Source of the DNA: Pseudomaricurvus alkylphenolicus
GTDB lineage: Bacteria; Pseudomonadota; Gammaproteobacteria; Pseudomonadales; Cellvibrionaceae
Direction: 5' to 3'
Assembly: GCF_011683955.1 (NCBI RefSeq)
Contig: NZ_JAAQPI010000034.1
Coordinates: 1-33,182 of the forward strand
Length of the DNA: 33,182 nucleotides
Below the pieces are notes generated by a model that was not told the origin of the DNA, ran no database searches, and saw nothing but the letters and a program-made list of their open reading frames with translations. A program made the translations under genes and the position numbers. Shown here piece after piece: positions 20,036 to 27,804 of this stretch; position 1 is the stretch's first letter; the number at the start of each line of letters is the position of its first letter.

Positions 20036-20947
20036 ATGAACATATTGGTTGTTGGCGGCACTGGTTTGGTGGGCGCTCACGCCGCTTTGCATTTGAAGGC
20101 GCTGGGCCATAGGGTTACTGTGATGTCGCGCATCAAACCCTCAGCGGATTCCCCTGTGGCCGGATTTCCGCATATTAAGGGCAGCTACCTGTGCTCTCCA
20201 GATGAGAGCGATTATGTCAATCATAAGAAGCTTGCACAATTTGACTGGATGCTATTCGCTGCGGGTTCCGATGTTCGCCATAAACCCGAAGGTGTGAGTG
20301 ACAAACACTTTTACCATCAGGCCAATACGATTGCCATCCCAAGCTTTATGAGTCGCGCGCGTGATGCGGGCATCAAACGCGTTGTTAATATCGGCAGCTT
20401 TTACCCACAGGTCGAGCCGGATCTGATCAAAACCAGCGCCTATGTTCGCTCTCGACATGAATCTGATGTGGCGCTACGGGCATTAAACAGTCAGGAGTTT
20501 TTTGTCTGCAGCCTTAACGCCCCGTTTATTTTAGGATACGTGCCGGGGTTAGAAGTGCCACACTTGCAGGCCTGGAGCTTATATGCGGCAGGCCGGATAC
20601 CAGATGTACTGATGGTGGCTCCGGATGGCGGGGTTAATCACATAAGCACGCAATCACTTTCAGAAGCCATCGTTGGAGCCTTCGAGAACGGCAAAGGAGG
20701 TCATGGCTATCTGGTTGGGGACGAAAACCTCAGCTGGAAAGACTATATAGCCTACTACCAGCGAGCCGCAGGTAATGAGCTGGAGCTCTCCGTTAGTCCT
20801 GATGAGCACCCCATGTTTCCCGATGATATGCTGATTGCAGGGCGAAATTCGTTTATCCGTTATGAGCCGGAAAATGGTGAACTCAATTACAGTACCAATG
20901 TAATTGGCGAAGCGATTTTAGAGATAGTCGATGGTTATCTGGGTTAA
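20036..20947 (+). CDS. NAD-dependent epimerase/dehydratase-like protein
   Basis: 303 residues. An N-terminal Rossmann strand and turn, MNILVVGGTGLVGAHAALHLKALGHRVTVMSR, gives the GGTGxxG dinucleotide motif of the extended short-chain dehydrogenases. The catalytic region is unusual: the expected Tyr-x-x-x-Lys is not obvious, with only 'SAYVRSRHESDVALR' at the expected place, where the YxxxK Lys would be His or Arg. An atypical member binding NAD(P) is likely. Substrate unknown. It stands alone between hutC and the brnTA remnant. No partner genes. Confidence 0.75.
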   Translation: MNILVVGGTGLVGAHAALHLKALGHRVTVMSRIKPSADSPVAGFPHIKGSYLCSPDESDYVNHKKLAQFDWMLFAAGSDVRHKPEGVSDKHFYHQANTIAIPSFMSRARDAGIKRVVNIGSFYPQVEPDLIKTSAYVRSRHESDVALRALNSQEFFVCSLNAPFILGYVPGLEVPHLQAWSLYAAGRIPDVLMVAPDGGVNHISTQSLSEAIVGAFENGKGGHGYLVGDENLSWKDYIAYYQRAAGNELELSVSPDEHPMFPDDMLIAGRNSFIRYEPENGELNYSTNVIGEAILEIVDGYLG

Positions 20948-21183
20948 TCCGCATGAATAAACTACGATCCTACCGCACCAATTGCTGGGCGTCCGGCTAT
21001 GTCGGGGTGCAATTGCTCATAGAAATTCTAGCCTATTGGCTTAGAGACTTGATGACCTAGATCACGTTAACCATCGAGCCATGGCATTGGAGAGCGCATC
21101 GACGCAATAAACAGCGCAGTGGTCGAAGGTAAGTGGGGACTTCAGAGCGAGCGCCTGCGGATTCGATTACTACAGGTGCCGTG
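20948..21183. other. Intergenic spacer
   Basis: No gene or clear regulatory signal was seen between the epimerase-like gene and the brnA stop. Confidence 0.5.
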
Positions 21184-21423
21184 TCACTTGTGCTGTGAGC
21201 TCATGTGGTCCAACCGTTCAGTGATCCACACCTTAATGACCGACTGGCGAGTGACACCGATTCGGGAGGCCTCACGGTCCAATTCATCGATTACCCACTG
21301 CGGAAAGTCAACGTTGACCTTTTTCGTGGTCAGGTTTGAACGGCTTGCCGTGCTGAGATCCAAATCGTCCAGAATATCTTCCGAGCCAGCATCGACCTTT
21401 GCGTCAATGTCCTTAGCTTTCAT
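21184..21423 (-). CDS. brnA: BrnA-type antitoxin
   Basis: 79 residues from ATG 21423. The C-terminal half, KKVNVDFPQWVIDELDREASRIGVTRQSVIKVWITERLDHM, is a ribbon-helix-helix DNA-binding domain of the BrnA/CopG group. The N-terminal half is acidic, as in antitoxins that cover a basic toxin. It starts inside the end of brnT (ATGAAAGCTAA, in a different frame), the normal BrnT-BrnA gene order. It is intact while its toxin partner is frameshifted. In working systems BrnA and the BrnT-BrnA complex repress their own promoter. Confidence 0.85.
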   Translation of the reverse strand: MKAKDIDAKVDAGSEDILDDLDLSTASRSNLTTKKVNVDFPQWVIDELDREASRIGVTRQSVIKVWITERLDHMSSQHK

Positions 21424-21675
21424 ATAGTTCCACCTCTTTCTGCCGAGAGCGGCGCACCGAGATGATGCGAACGGCGTCACCCCGGTAGGTAAACACCCCA
21501 GTCCAATGCTTATCAGCGATTTGGCCTATCGAACATAACGCTCTTCGTCCGTTGTCTTTGCCTTAACGGTTAATAACCTCTGATCTTCCCACAACGCCTG
21601 CGCGGCTTCGAAGTCAATGCCATATTTCTCTTGATTGGCGGCGCTTTTGTTGGGGTCGTATTCAAACTTCCTCAT
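21413..21675 (-). pseudogene. brnT: BrnT toxin, frameshifted
   Basis: From ATG 21675 the frame reads MRKFEYDPNKSAANQEKYGI, then DFEAAQALWEDQRLLTVKAKTTDEERYVR, and meets a stop TAG at about 21528-21530. The neighbouring frame continues the family: GQIADKHWTGVFTYRGDAVRIISVRRSRQKEVELYES and TAA at 21413-21415. BrnT is a small RNase-like toxin with exactly this layout (KFEYDPNKSAANQEKHGIDF... and RGDAVRIISVRRS). Adding one base near 21529-21532 restores a continuous reading. Either the toxin is dead by a single-base loss, or the sequence has an error at this place. Confidence 0.85.
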
Positions 21676-21676
21676 G

Positions 21677-21693
21677 GGTATAGATTATATACC
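21677..21693. promoter_or_regulatory. Inverted repeat and -10 in front of brnT
   Basis: GGTATA-GATTA-TATACC lies right before the brnT start. On the minus strand it includes a TATAAT-like -10. It is well placed for a BrnA autoregulatory operator. Confidence 0.5.
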
Positions 21694-21776
21694 AATATAA
21701 TACCTAATTAATACCTGGAGGCTCGAATCGAAGAGATTCTGTGCCTACCTCCAAAGCCTGATTTCCCGGGCATCCC

Positions 21777-22790
21777 TCATTCAATATCGGTCGCACTGTT
21801 GTTCTGGGCGGCGCCCGCTTGGTAGTACTGCTCGTATTGGGCCCTGGATTTGTGGCCAGTTGCTGCCATGCCATCGTAGATATTCTTGTTACGTTTGCCT
21901 TGCTCGGTCACGAAACCGGATCGAAAAGAGTGTGGGGTGAAGTGCTCCGCGCCCTCCACGCCGGATTCAATAAAGCGCTTCTTAACGATACGGTAGAGCT
22001 GCGTACCTGAGATGCCATTATCTTTAATGGCGTGAGAACGTGGTGCGAGCTGTCGGAATATGAAGCCGCTGGTGATGCCGGAGACACGCAGCCAATCATC
22101 CAGGTAGCGCTTGGCCTTACCTTCGATTTTCACCGTCAGCACTTCATCGGCGTAGGTTTGGTTCTTGGCACCACGGATTTCGACAATACAGAATCGATCT
22201 GATCGCTCAACGATGTCTTCCATTTTTAGCTGAACCACCTCGGAGCGTCGTCGACCGCCCGCACCAAAGGCCACGTAAAACAGGGCTTTGTCCCGAATGC
22301 CCAGGGTGTCGTTAGGCATGTGCTTGATCACTTGCTCAACGATGGATTGCACCGCGGCCTTGGAGGGACGGGTGGCGTGTGTGGGTGTCTTTTTAGCGTC
22401 GTTCAGCAGTTTCAGGACTTCGGGGTGGCTACAGGGATTTCCGTCTCCAGCGTGGCCTTCGTCCTTGTGCTTCTTGCGCAACGTCGACAGCCGGCGCTGT
22501 ACGGTACTGGCCTTATGACGTCCCGAGCTTTGTTTCAAGCCCGCCTGGATCAATGCCGTTTCGTGTTCTGGTTTAAAGTTACCAGTGAGGTGCGTGGCCA
22601 CAAAATCAAACACCAAGCCCCAATTGACTGGGTAATGTTCGTCTTCGTCGTGCACGATCTTTGCCCAGCCCCAGAAGTAGTCCAAATCGCTGCCTTTGGC
22701 CACCTGCGTATTAAAACGCTGACTCTGTTCGTCGAGGGCCTGGGCGGCTTTTCGGGCTTCGGCACTGATGTAGGGGTTTTTGCTGTCCAT
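21777..22790 (-). CDS. Tyrosine recombinase / integrase
   Basis: 337 residues. The N-terminal part has a SAM-like core-binding domain (about 25-130). The catalytic domain shows GAGGRRRSEVVQL (Arg181), HSFRSGFV (His287, Arg290), GHKSRAQYEQYY (His313 and Tyr322 or Tyr323) and a beta-hairpin Lys region (RGAKNQTYADEVLTVKI). All the expected catalytic positions are present, so it can probably cut and rejoin DNA. It resembles integrases of genomic islands. No tRNA or attachment repeat was seen beside it. Its promoter region holds a strong palindrome. Confidence 0.9.
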   Translation of the reverse strand: MDSKNPYISAEARKAAQALDEQSQRFNTQVAKGSDLDYFWGWAKIVHDEDEHYPVNWGLVFDFVATHLTGNFKPEHETALIQAGLKQSSGRHKASTVQRRLSTLRKKHKDEGHAGDGNPCSHPEVLKLLNDAKKTPTHATRPSKAAVQSIVEQVIKHMPNDTLGIRDKALFYVAFGAGGRRRSEVVQLKMEDIVERSDRFCIVEIRGAKNQTYADEVLTVKIEGKAKRYLDDWLRVSGITSGFIFRQLAPRSHAIKDNGISGTQLYRIVKKRFIESGVEGAEHFTPHSFRSGFVTEQGKRNKNIYDGMAATGHKSRAQYEQYYQAGAAQNNSATDIE

Positions 22791-22819
22791 CGGGGAAGTC
22801 CTTTGGCCTTTCTTATAAT

Positions 22820-22844
22820 GTACGATAAATGTTTATTATCGTAC
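22820..22844. promoter_or_regulatory. Palindrome upstream of the recombinase gene
   Basis: GTACGATAA (22820-22828) and TTATCGTAC (22836-22844) are perfect 9-bp arms with a 7-bp spacer, 30 bp upstream of the start. An operator is likely; a recombination core site is the alternative. Confidence 0.5.
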
Positions 22845-23289
22845 CCAAACAGGTACGAGTAACTCAATGGCCCTGACAACAAAAGCGGACAGGCTTTACA
22901 GCTAAGCCACTGATATTTCGAGTATTTTAAAAGCCTATTGGCCTCCAGCGACAGAAGCGGATAATTTTTTCAATAATGGATGACGCAGAATATGGTTCCA
23001 GCACTATCACAGACAAGTACATCGGTATTGCGCTAAAAATGTAGGCATAAGTCAGATAAGCGGAAACAAATCAAGGAGGGCCGACAAAATTGAACACCAG
23101 CAAACATGAAGATCAACCCTATCAATATCAATGATTTATAATTGATTCATTGGAAATCTCGTCAGCTTCTGTCACCAGAGCCTGCGTAGAAATCCGCAGC
23201 GCTAGACTCCCCTTGAGATGAAGATAACTACTACGCTGTTTCCACTTCCACCCCCCCCTCCGGATGGCCAGGAGACGTGCGAAATTCTG
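22845..23289. other. Intergenic spacer
   Basis: No gene seen. It contains an uninterrupted run of C near 23249-23257. No attachment-site repeat was recognised. Confidence 0.5.
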
Positions 23290-24165
23290 TTAAACTGCCA
23301 AAAGGTACCCATCGAATACAACATCACCAACAAGGCCCACTTCACCATCGTATGTTTCAAATTCGCTTGTTCCATATATGGCATTGCCATTATCCACAGT
23401 GACTTCAGAGAAATCGGCATCCAGAGAAATGCTTGTGATTTGAAGGTCGCCTAAAGACAATAATTCTCCGGGGTCACTGATGGCGTTGGAATTACTGTCG
23501 ACCCAGACGCTCAACTGATCAAAATGCTCATCTAGGTGAGATATTTGATTATCATCATTGGTATCATATACTTTTAGAGCGTCGAAACCATTTTCGTATG
23601 AACCGCCATTGTGAAAATTCCCAAAAATCTCCAGTCCGTTGTCAATTTCATCGTTGTTGTTCAAGTCGATTACAAGCAGTCCGTCATTGGGGCCAACCCA
23701 GCCGATGTAATCTTTCGTCCCATCCCCATTTAAATCGAATCTCCCTTCTTCAACTTCTAGGGTTTGAATGCCATCTCCATCGAGATCAAAAACTATCGGG
23801 CAATTTATGGGTCCTGCCAGAGCCAAATATTCCAACATGATAGCGGTGTTTTCTGCATATAAGGTTTGTAGCTTAGATTTGGCTTCATTTAAAACGCTGA
23901 TCTGACTAGATGATAATGGGGAATTGTCAATATAGTCATCAATCGCTTGGACGTAAGAGAGAACCTCTGCCCCTGCCTCAACAATCACGGTGAGAAAATC
24001 TCCGTCATAGTCCTCTGGGGATAGGGATTCAACGAAGGCAGCAGTGGTAGTGTGCCATGATTGAGCCTCATCGTGGTAAACTAACACCGCACTTGCTACT
24101 GCTGATGGGGCGCCGCTTACAGTGATTGATTCATCATTTGACTTTCCTATATAGGGTGTTCCCAT
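23290..24165 (-). CDS. Free-standing EF-hand-rich, RTX-adhesin-like calcium-binding protein
   Basis: 291 residues. Five Asp-rich calcium loops are seen: DLDGDG at 127-132, DLNGDG 144-149, DLNNND 167-172, DTNDDN 201-206 and DSNSNA 223-228. The run PIVFDLDGDGIQTL...WVGPNDGLLVIDLNNNDEIDNGLEIFGNF is common in the C-terminal part of large surface adhesins and haemolysin-type proteins. Here it is a small gene with no signal peptide and no adhesin body, so it could be secreted by a type I system through its C-terminus (uncharged end FDGYLLAV) or be a separated module. It lies between a recombinase and a lipoprotein and looks like cargo. No secretion genes are adjacent. Confidence 0.75.
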   Translation of the reverse strand: MGTPYIGKSNDESITVSGAPSAVASAVLVYHDEAQSWHTTTAAFVESLSPEDYDGDFLTVIVEAGAEVLSYVQAIDDYIDNSPLSSSQISVLNEAKSKLQTLYAENTAIMLEYLALAGPINCPIVFDLDGDGIQTLEVEEGRFDLNGDGTKDYIGWVGPNDGLLVIDLNNNDEIDNGLEIFGNFHNGGSYENGFDALKVYDTNDDNQISHLDEHFDQLSVWVDSNSNAISDPGELLSLGDLQITSISLDADFSEVTVDNGNAIYGTSEFETYDGEVGLVGDVVFDGYLLAV

Positions 24166-24262
24166 AGTTATTTCCCTTTAACTAGTAGTAATGAATGCCA
24201 TACCCTCCAGACAAAACTGTAGGTCCGCATGACAGTTAAAATGATTTCTAAAGCACGAAGGT

Positions 24263-24682
24263 TTAAGATTGAAGAAACTCATACTTAACCCTCCAGCAGC
24301 TAGATACCGTTCTCAGAAAGTGACTTTTTCTGAGAGTAGGCTCTACGTACCTAGCTACACTTTCACTTCCTGAGATAAGGCGACGAGAGGCAACGATCTG
24401 ACCGCCCGATGGGGCGCTAGCTAGGGTCACTTCAAAAAAGGCATGCTTACCTGAGTATTCTTTAGGAAAACCTTTCCTGGGAAATATGAAGGACGTTGGA
24501 GACTTGGGATTGCCGTCACAGTCCGAGATGGATGCCCTTATATTCTTGTAAACCAAGGTACTGATCAGGGCATCATCTGCCATCTTCTGATCAAGTGACT
24601 GGCAAGCAACAAGAAAAAGTATGGAAAGGCAAGCAGCAAATGTCTTTCCTTGACCAAGAATCAATCTTCTACAGGTTAGCAT
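24263..24682 (-). CDS. Small predicted lipoprotein
   Basis: 139 residues. The N-terminus is basic (MLTCRRLILGQGK), then hydrophobic, ending in the lipobox LFLVAC at residues 22-27. Cys27 would be the lipidated residue after signal peptidase II cleavage, followed by Gln-Ser, which in Lol sorting favours the outer membrane. The mature part (DQKMADDALISTLVYKNIRASISDC...) has no recognised family. Two later Cys residues may form a disulfide. It lies 97 bp upstream of the EF-hand gene in the same direction, so a shared transcript is possible. Confidence 0.7.
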   Translation of the reverse strand: MLTCRRLILGQGKTFAACLSILFLVACQSLDQKMADDALISTLVYKNIRASISDCDGNPKSPTSFIFPRKGFPKEYSGKHAFFEVTLASAPSGGQIVASRRLISGSESVARYVEPTLRKSHFLRTVSSCWRVKYEFLQS

Positions 24683-25094
24683 AGGGAATTCCTTTTCACG
24701 CTGAATAAAAAGTAGATTTATTAGAAGATAAAGTCAAGAGATAATTGCCTATTACATCCAGTTTTGTACATTGCATATAATGATAGCAGCATTGATCAGC
24801 AGTCACCGTTTCATCCGTCATTTTGTGACCAGGCGGTTCTCACGATGGATCCCCCTTGACCGGTAACGAGATCAGTTGTTCATTAGCGGTTCCGAATGGC
24901 CCCAAGACCTTCGAGAGGCTGTCGCAGAATGTTTGTGTTCTCTGTATTGATGCGCTTGATAGGTTTCTAACGCATATGTGTTCGAACAGGTATTCGTTTG
25001 ATGCCGGACTAATTCACCAGACCATGGAAGATCTCAACGGATGACGGCATGCTTCCCGTTTGCGTTTTGAATTGAGATTTCTTGATTATGCGGA
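24683..25094. other. Intergenic stretch
   Basis: A 62-codon plus-strand frame at 24856-25044 has no recognised motif. Nothing else was seen. Confidence 0.4.
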
Positions 25095-25286
25095 TCAGCT
25101 CAACAATTGCGCCTGAGAGATAGAGTCTGCATCGTCTGAAGGACCCTTCAGCATAAATCGCTCCCCAGCGACGAATATGCCCGCGTGTTCAGCTTTTTTG
25201 ACTGCGAGGCTGGGCCGAGAGACCGAAGGCGTAATCGTGGAGAGTTTTAGCAGCCGAGCTAACTCTTGTTAATATTCATTCTTCAT
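25095..25286 (-). pseudogene. Possible small gene with an in-frame stop
   Basis: ATG 25286 follows AAGGAAGC, a good Shine-Dalgarno. The frame reads MKNEY, a TAA at 25269-25271, then 57 coherent residues (QELARLLKLSTITPSVSRPS... VAGERFMLKGPSDDADSISQ) to TGA at 25095-25097. A single change at the stop would give a 63-residue protein. Whether this was ever a gene is unclear. No family is named. Confidence 0.3.
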
Positions 25287-25406
25287 GATGCTTCCTTCTC
25301 ATTGCTGTGGGCTAGTCTCGCTTACGCAGAAATTATCGATAAAGCGATCATCACATGCTTGAGAGGTTATTGATGGTCAACGTACTGTATATTCTCAACA
25401 ATCAAT

Positions 25407-26096
25407 TTAACCGGAGTTCGGGCTACCACTATTACCAATTCGGTTCGTTCGAATATTCTTGGTTTTGACTTCCTGGTTTAATGCTTCGATTTGCTCTTCG
25501 TTGGCATACTTTAACGCCGCAGAATATACCTTATTCCTGAAAGAACCAAAGCTATCTCTTTCCACCAAATCCGCAGCTTTTCTTGCATACTCCTGAGGTG
25601 TGGAAACGCAAGCCAGCGAAATGATATAGGCCTCCAAATATCGTCTTTCATCACCTGGAATCATCCAACTTCCGTACTCATCAGAAAAGACAATTTCTTC
25701 TCCTGTCTCCATGCGGTCAATCAATTTGTATAGCATGTCGAAAACACTAACTGCTGAATGGTGCTCCTCTTGCTTTGTCAGCTGAAATCCTAACTGCAAA
25801 AGATCGTTTAGCTTTTCAAACCATTCTTCAGTTTCTTCGGGTATGTGCGTGCAATTTCGAGAGTTAATTTCGAAAGGCGCGTAATACACTCCCTCAAACG
25901 ATTCCTTACAAAATTCTAAAACGTCCTCCAATACGCTTTCAGAGACGAGTATTGGCATGTCTGTTTTATCATATAAGGTACCGAATACAGTCCTTCTTTG
26001 ATGGGTACTCATTTCATCGAAACAACAACAGAGTATCTCGATAAGATTCGTTTTGCCTTGCTCTTTGAGCGCTGAAAATAGAATGGCTTTGTTCAT
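25407..26096 (-). CDS. Unrecognised cytoplasmic helical protein beside the recombinase
   Basis: 229 residues from ATG 26096, chosen because AAAGGG lies just before it. An in-frame ATG at 26141 has no such site. The sequence is acidic and mostly helical (TNLIEILCCCFDEMSTHQRRTVFGTLYDK, ETEEWFEKLNDLLQLGFQLTKQEEHHSAVSVFDMLYKLIDRM, YLEAYIISLACVSTPQEYARKAADLVERDSFGSFRNKVYSAALKYANEEQIEAL), with helix pairs reminiscent of TPR- or HEAT-like folds. There is a CCC triplet at about residues 21-23 and no membrane segment. No catalytic motif is seen. It lies next to a recombinase inside likely mobile DNA, so it is probably cargo. Function unknown. Confidence 0.65.
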   Translation of the reverse strand: MNKAILFSALKEQGKTNLIEILCCCFDEMSTHQRRTVFGTLYDKTDMPILVSESVLEDVLEFCKESFEGVYYAPFEINSRNCTHIPEETEEWFEKLNDLLQLGFQLTKQEEHHSAVSVFDMLYKLIDRMETGEEIVFSDEYGSWMIPGDERRYLEAYIISLACVSTPQEYARKAADLVERDSFGSFRNKVYSAALKYANEEQIEALNQEVKTKNIRTNRIGNSGSPNSG

Positions 26097-26158
26097 ATGA
26101 CCCTTTACCAACCACCGTACATAATCCGAAACCACCATCATGTGCTGACTAATTATGG

Positions 26159-26184
26159 CGGTTTAAAACGAACACTATAAACCG
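26159..26184. repeat. Short inverted repeat
   Basis: CGGTTTA (26159-26165) and TAAACCG (26178-26184) flank 12 bp upstream of the 229-aa gene. It may be a regulatory site. Confidence 0.3.
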
Positions 26185-26291
26185 AGGAAACAAAGAAAGA
26201 GGGGTGCGGTTACTCCAAGCGTGCTACATTACACATGCCGGTTTCTATGAAGACCGGCCCCCACAGCAAAGACTTGGCGACAAACGTCAGC

Positions 26292-27545
26292 TCAGTAAAT
26301 TTCTTTCAGTCTTTTTTGTCGACCAGATTCATGGCGTTCCCTCATGTCAGATTCAATATATCGATCCGTGGTGGCCATACTGGCGTGACCAGCATCGTCT
26401 CTGACATGTTCGCGAGGTCTGAATTTGACGTCCTCTGAGATGCCCGTATGTCGCAACCAGTGCACGGTGGCTAGTCTCAAGTCCTCGGCATCCTCTTGCA
26501 ACCCGTCATCAGCCATCCTCTGAAAAGCCGTATCAAAGCAAAGCTGTACGATTCGACGAATATGCCGGGTGCTGGTCACCGGTCCTTGGCCTTTGGTCTT
26601 GGCAATGAGCGGTGTTTTTTCACTAGCCCCTGGCAGCGAGGAAAGCCCCAAGAATTTCCTGTAGCGTTTCAACGCAGTCAACATCTCATTGCAGACCGTA
26701 ATGATTCGATCTTTATTGCCTTTGCCCGTAACGTGGAACCACCAGTTACCATCTTGGTCCTTTCTGAAGTCCCCCATGACCGGCTCTGAGCGCTCATCGG
26801 CAACCAGCTCAGAGATGCGCAGGTACATAGCATATAGGCAATTCATAATGAACAGCGTACGTTCATGCTCGACAGAATGTTCGGCGGCCATGATTTCGGC
26901 GGTTTCTAGAACATAATCCCACTGGATATTGCTAATGCGCCGAACGACGGCCTTCGTCTGGTCTCTGCGGACAAACTTGTTTTTCTGGCGGATCAAAGCC
27001 ACTGGATTGACGTCTACCAGGTGCTCTTGCAGCAAATAATCGTAAAACGATGACAGGATCGTAAATATGGCTTTAATCGCCGATTGGGACAAACTGAATT
27101 GTTTGGCTTCGGCTGTCTGTCCATCTCTAAACTCTGACTTGGGAACAGACACCACAAACGGTCGCCATTTCTCATTGGCAACACGCTCACCTTGTTGATT
27201 CTTAAAGCGACTGACGTTCTTAGTGCCAATCCAGGCTGTTGGTGGCTTTAGACAAAACCGTACAAAATCTTCAATATGCTCTCGCCGCAGTGTTAATACA
27301 GAGATTTGTTCGATGCGCCAGGCCCACTGTAGCAATCGTTCCAGCTCTCGTCGATAGCTATTGAAGGTGGCCGTACTGCCGTTATAGCTATAAAGAAACT
27401 TCAATGCGTGTTCGAGATCCACCTCGATGCCATCAACAGGTTGATCCAGATACTGATCTACCGAAAACTGTTTTTGTCGATAAGGATTGCCGATCTGTCC
27501 CAGATTGTCGATGATGGGGACAGGTGGTTTCCGTTTGGGGTTCAT
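26292..27545 (-). CDS. Tyrosine recombinase next to the Tn7-like module
   Basis: 417 residues. A core-binding domain (about 45-185) with an unusual insertion (PPTAWIGTKNVSRFKNQQGERVANEKWRPF) precedes the catalytic domain: YLRISELVAD (Arg243), GKGNKDRIITV (Lys), HWLRHTGIS (His362, Arg365), AGHASMATTDRYI (His387, Tyr396). All catalytic residues are present. It differs clearly from the recombinase at 21777-22790. It lies on the same strand as tniQ, 259 bp downstream of it, and the repeats at 27587-27731 lie between. Its role could be integration or resolution of cointegrates made by the transposase. The last is an inference of interest because TnsA may be impaired. Confidence 0.9.
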   Translation of the reverse strand: MNPKRKPPVPIIDNLGQIGNPYRQKQFSVDQYLDQPVDGIEVDLEHALKFLYSYNGSTATFNSYRRELERLLQWAWRIEQISVLTLRREHIEDFVRFCLKPPTAWIGTKNVSRFKNQQGERVANEKWRPFVVSVPKSEFRDGQTAEAKQFSLSQSAIKAIFTILSSFYDYLLQEHLVDVNPVALIRQKNKFVRRDQTKAVVRRISNIQWDYVLETAEIMAAEHSVEHERTLFIMNCLYAMYLRISELVADERSEPVMGDFRKDQDGNWWFHVTGKGNKDRIITVCNEMLTALKRYRKFLGLSSLPGASEKTPLIAKTKGQGPVTSTRHIRRIVQLCFDTAFQRMADDGLQEDAEDLRLATVHWLRHTGISEDVKFRPREHVRDDAGHASMATTDRYIESDMRERHESGRQKRLKEIY

Positions 27546-27586
27546 TTAGGGTACACAATTCGGTAAATTTCGATGAATTTGGACGA

Positions 27587-27731
27587 CCACACAAAGTACT
27601 TAAGCCAGATATTCTAGAGATCAAGCAAAATCAATAAGATGGCAGATGTAGGTTCCAAGGAAAGTGCTTATATTTCCCGGATTTCGGAAGTGGACCATCC
27701 GTGATTCTGAGGTCCACAGAAAGTACTAAAG
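27587..27731 (+). repeat. Three 18-bp direct repeats beside tniQ, candidate TnsB sites
   Basis: Copies at 27587-27604 (CCACACAAAGTACTTAAG), 27655-27672 (CCAAGGAAAGTGCTTATA) and 27714-27731 (CCACAGAAAGTACTAAAG). The first and third match at 16 of 18 positions, the second less well. All have the same orientation, spaced 68 and 59 bp. Three spaced sites over about 145 bp is how the left end of Tn7 binds TnsB (known), so these may mark a transposon end. A weaker copy in the same orientation lies upstream of tnsA (32975-32992). Confidence 0.5.
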
Positions 27732-27804
27732 TTGTCGGACAGTCGCAGACATTATATAGGTGGGGGCGGATTGTCAGTTCTCTGATGGAGAGCTGGCGCG
27801 TAAT

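Noticed and set aside
22550-22882. 110-codon frame over the 5' part of the first recombinase
   Set aside because: A shadow of the recombinase gene in another frame.
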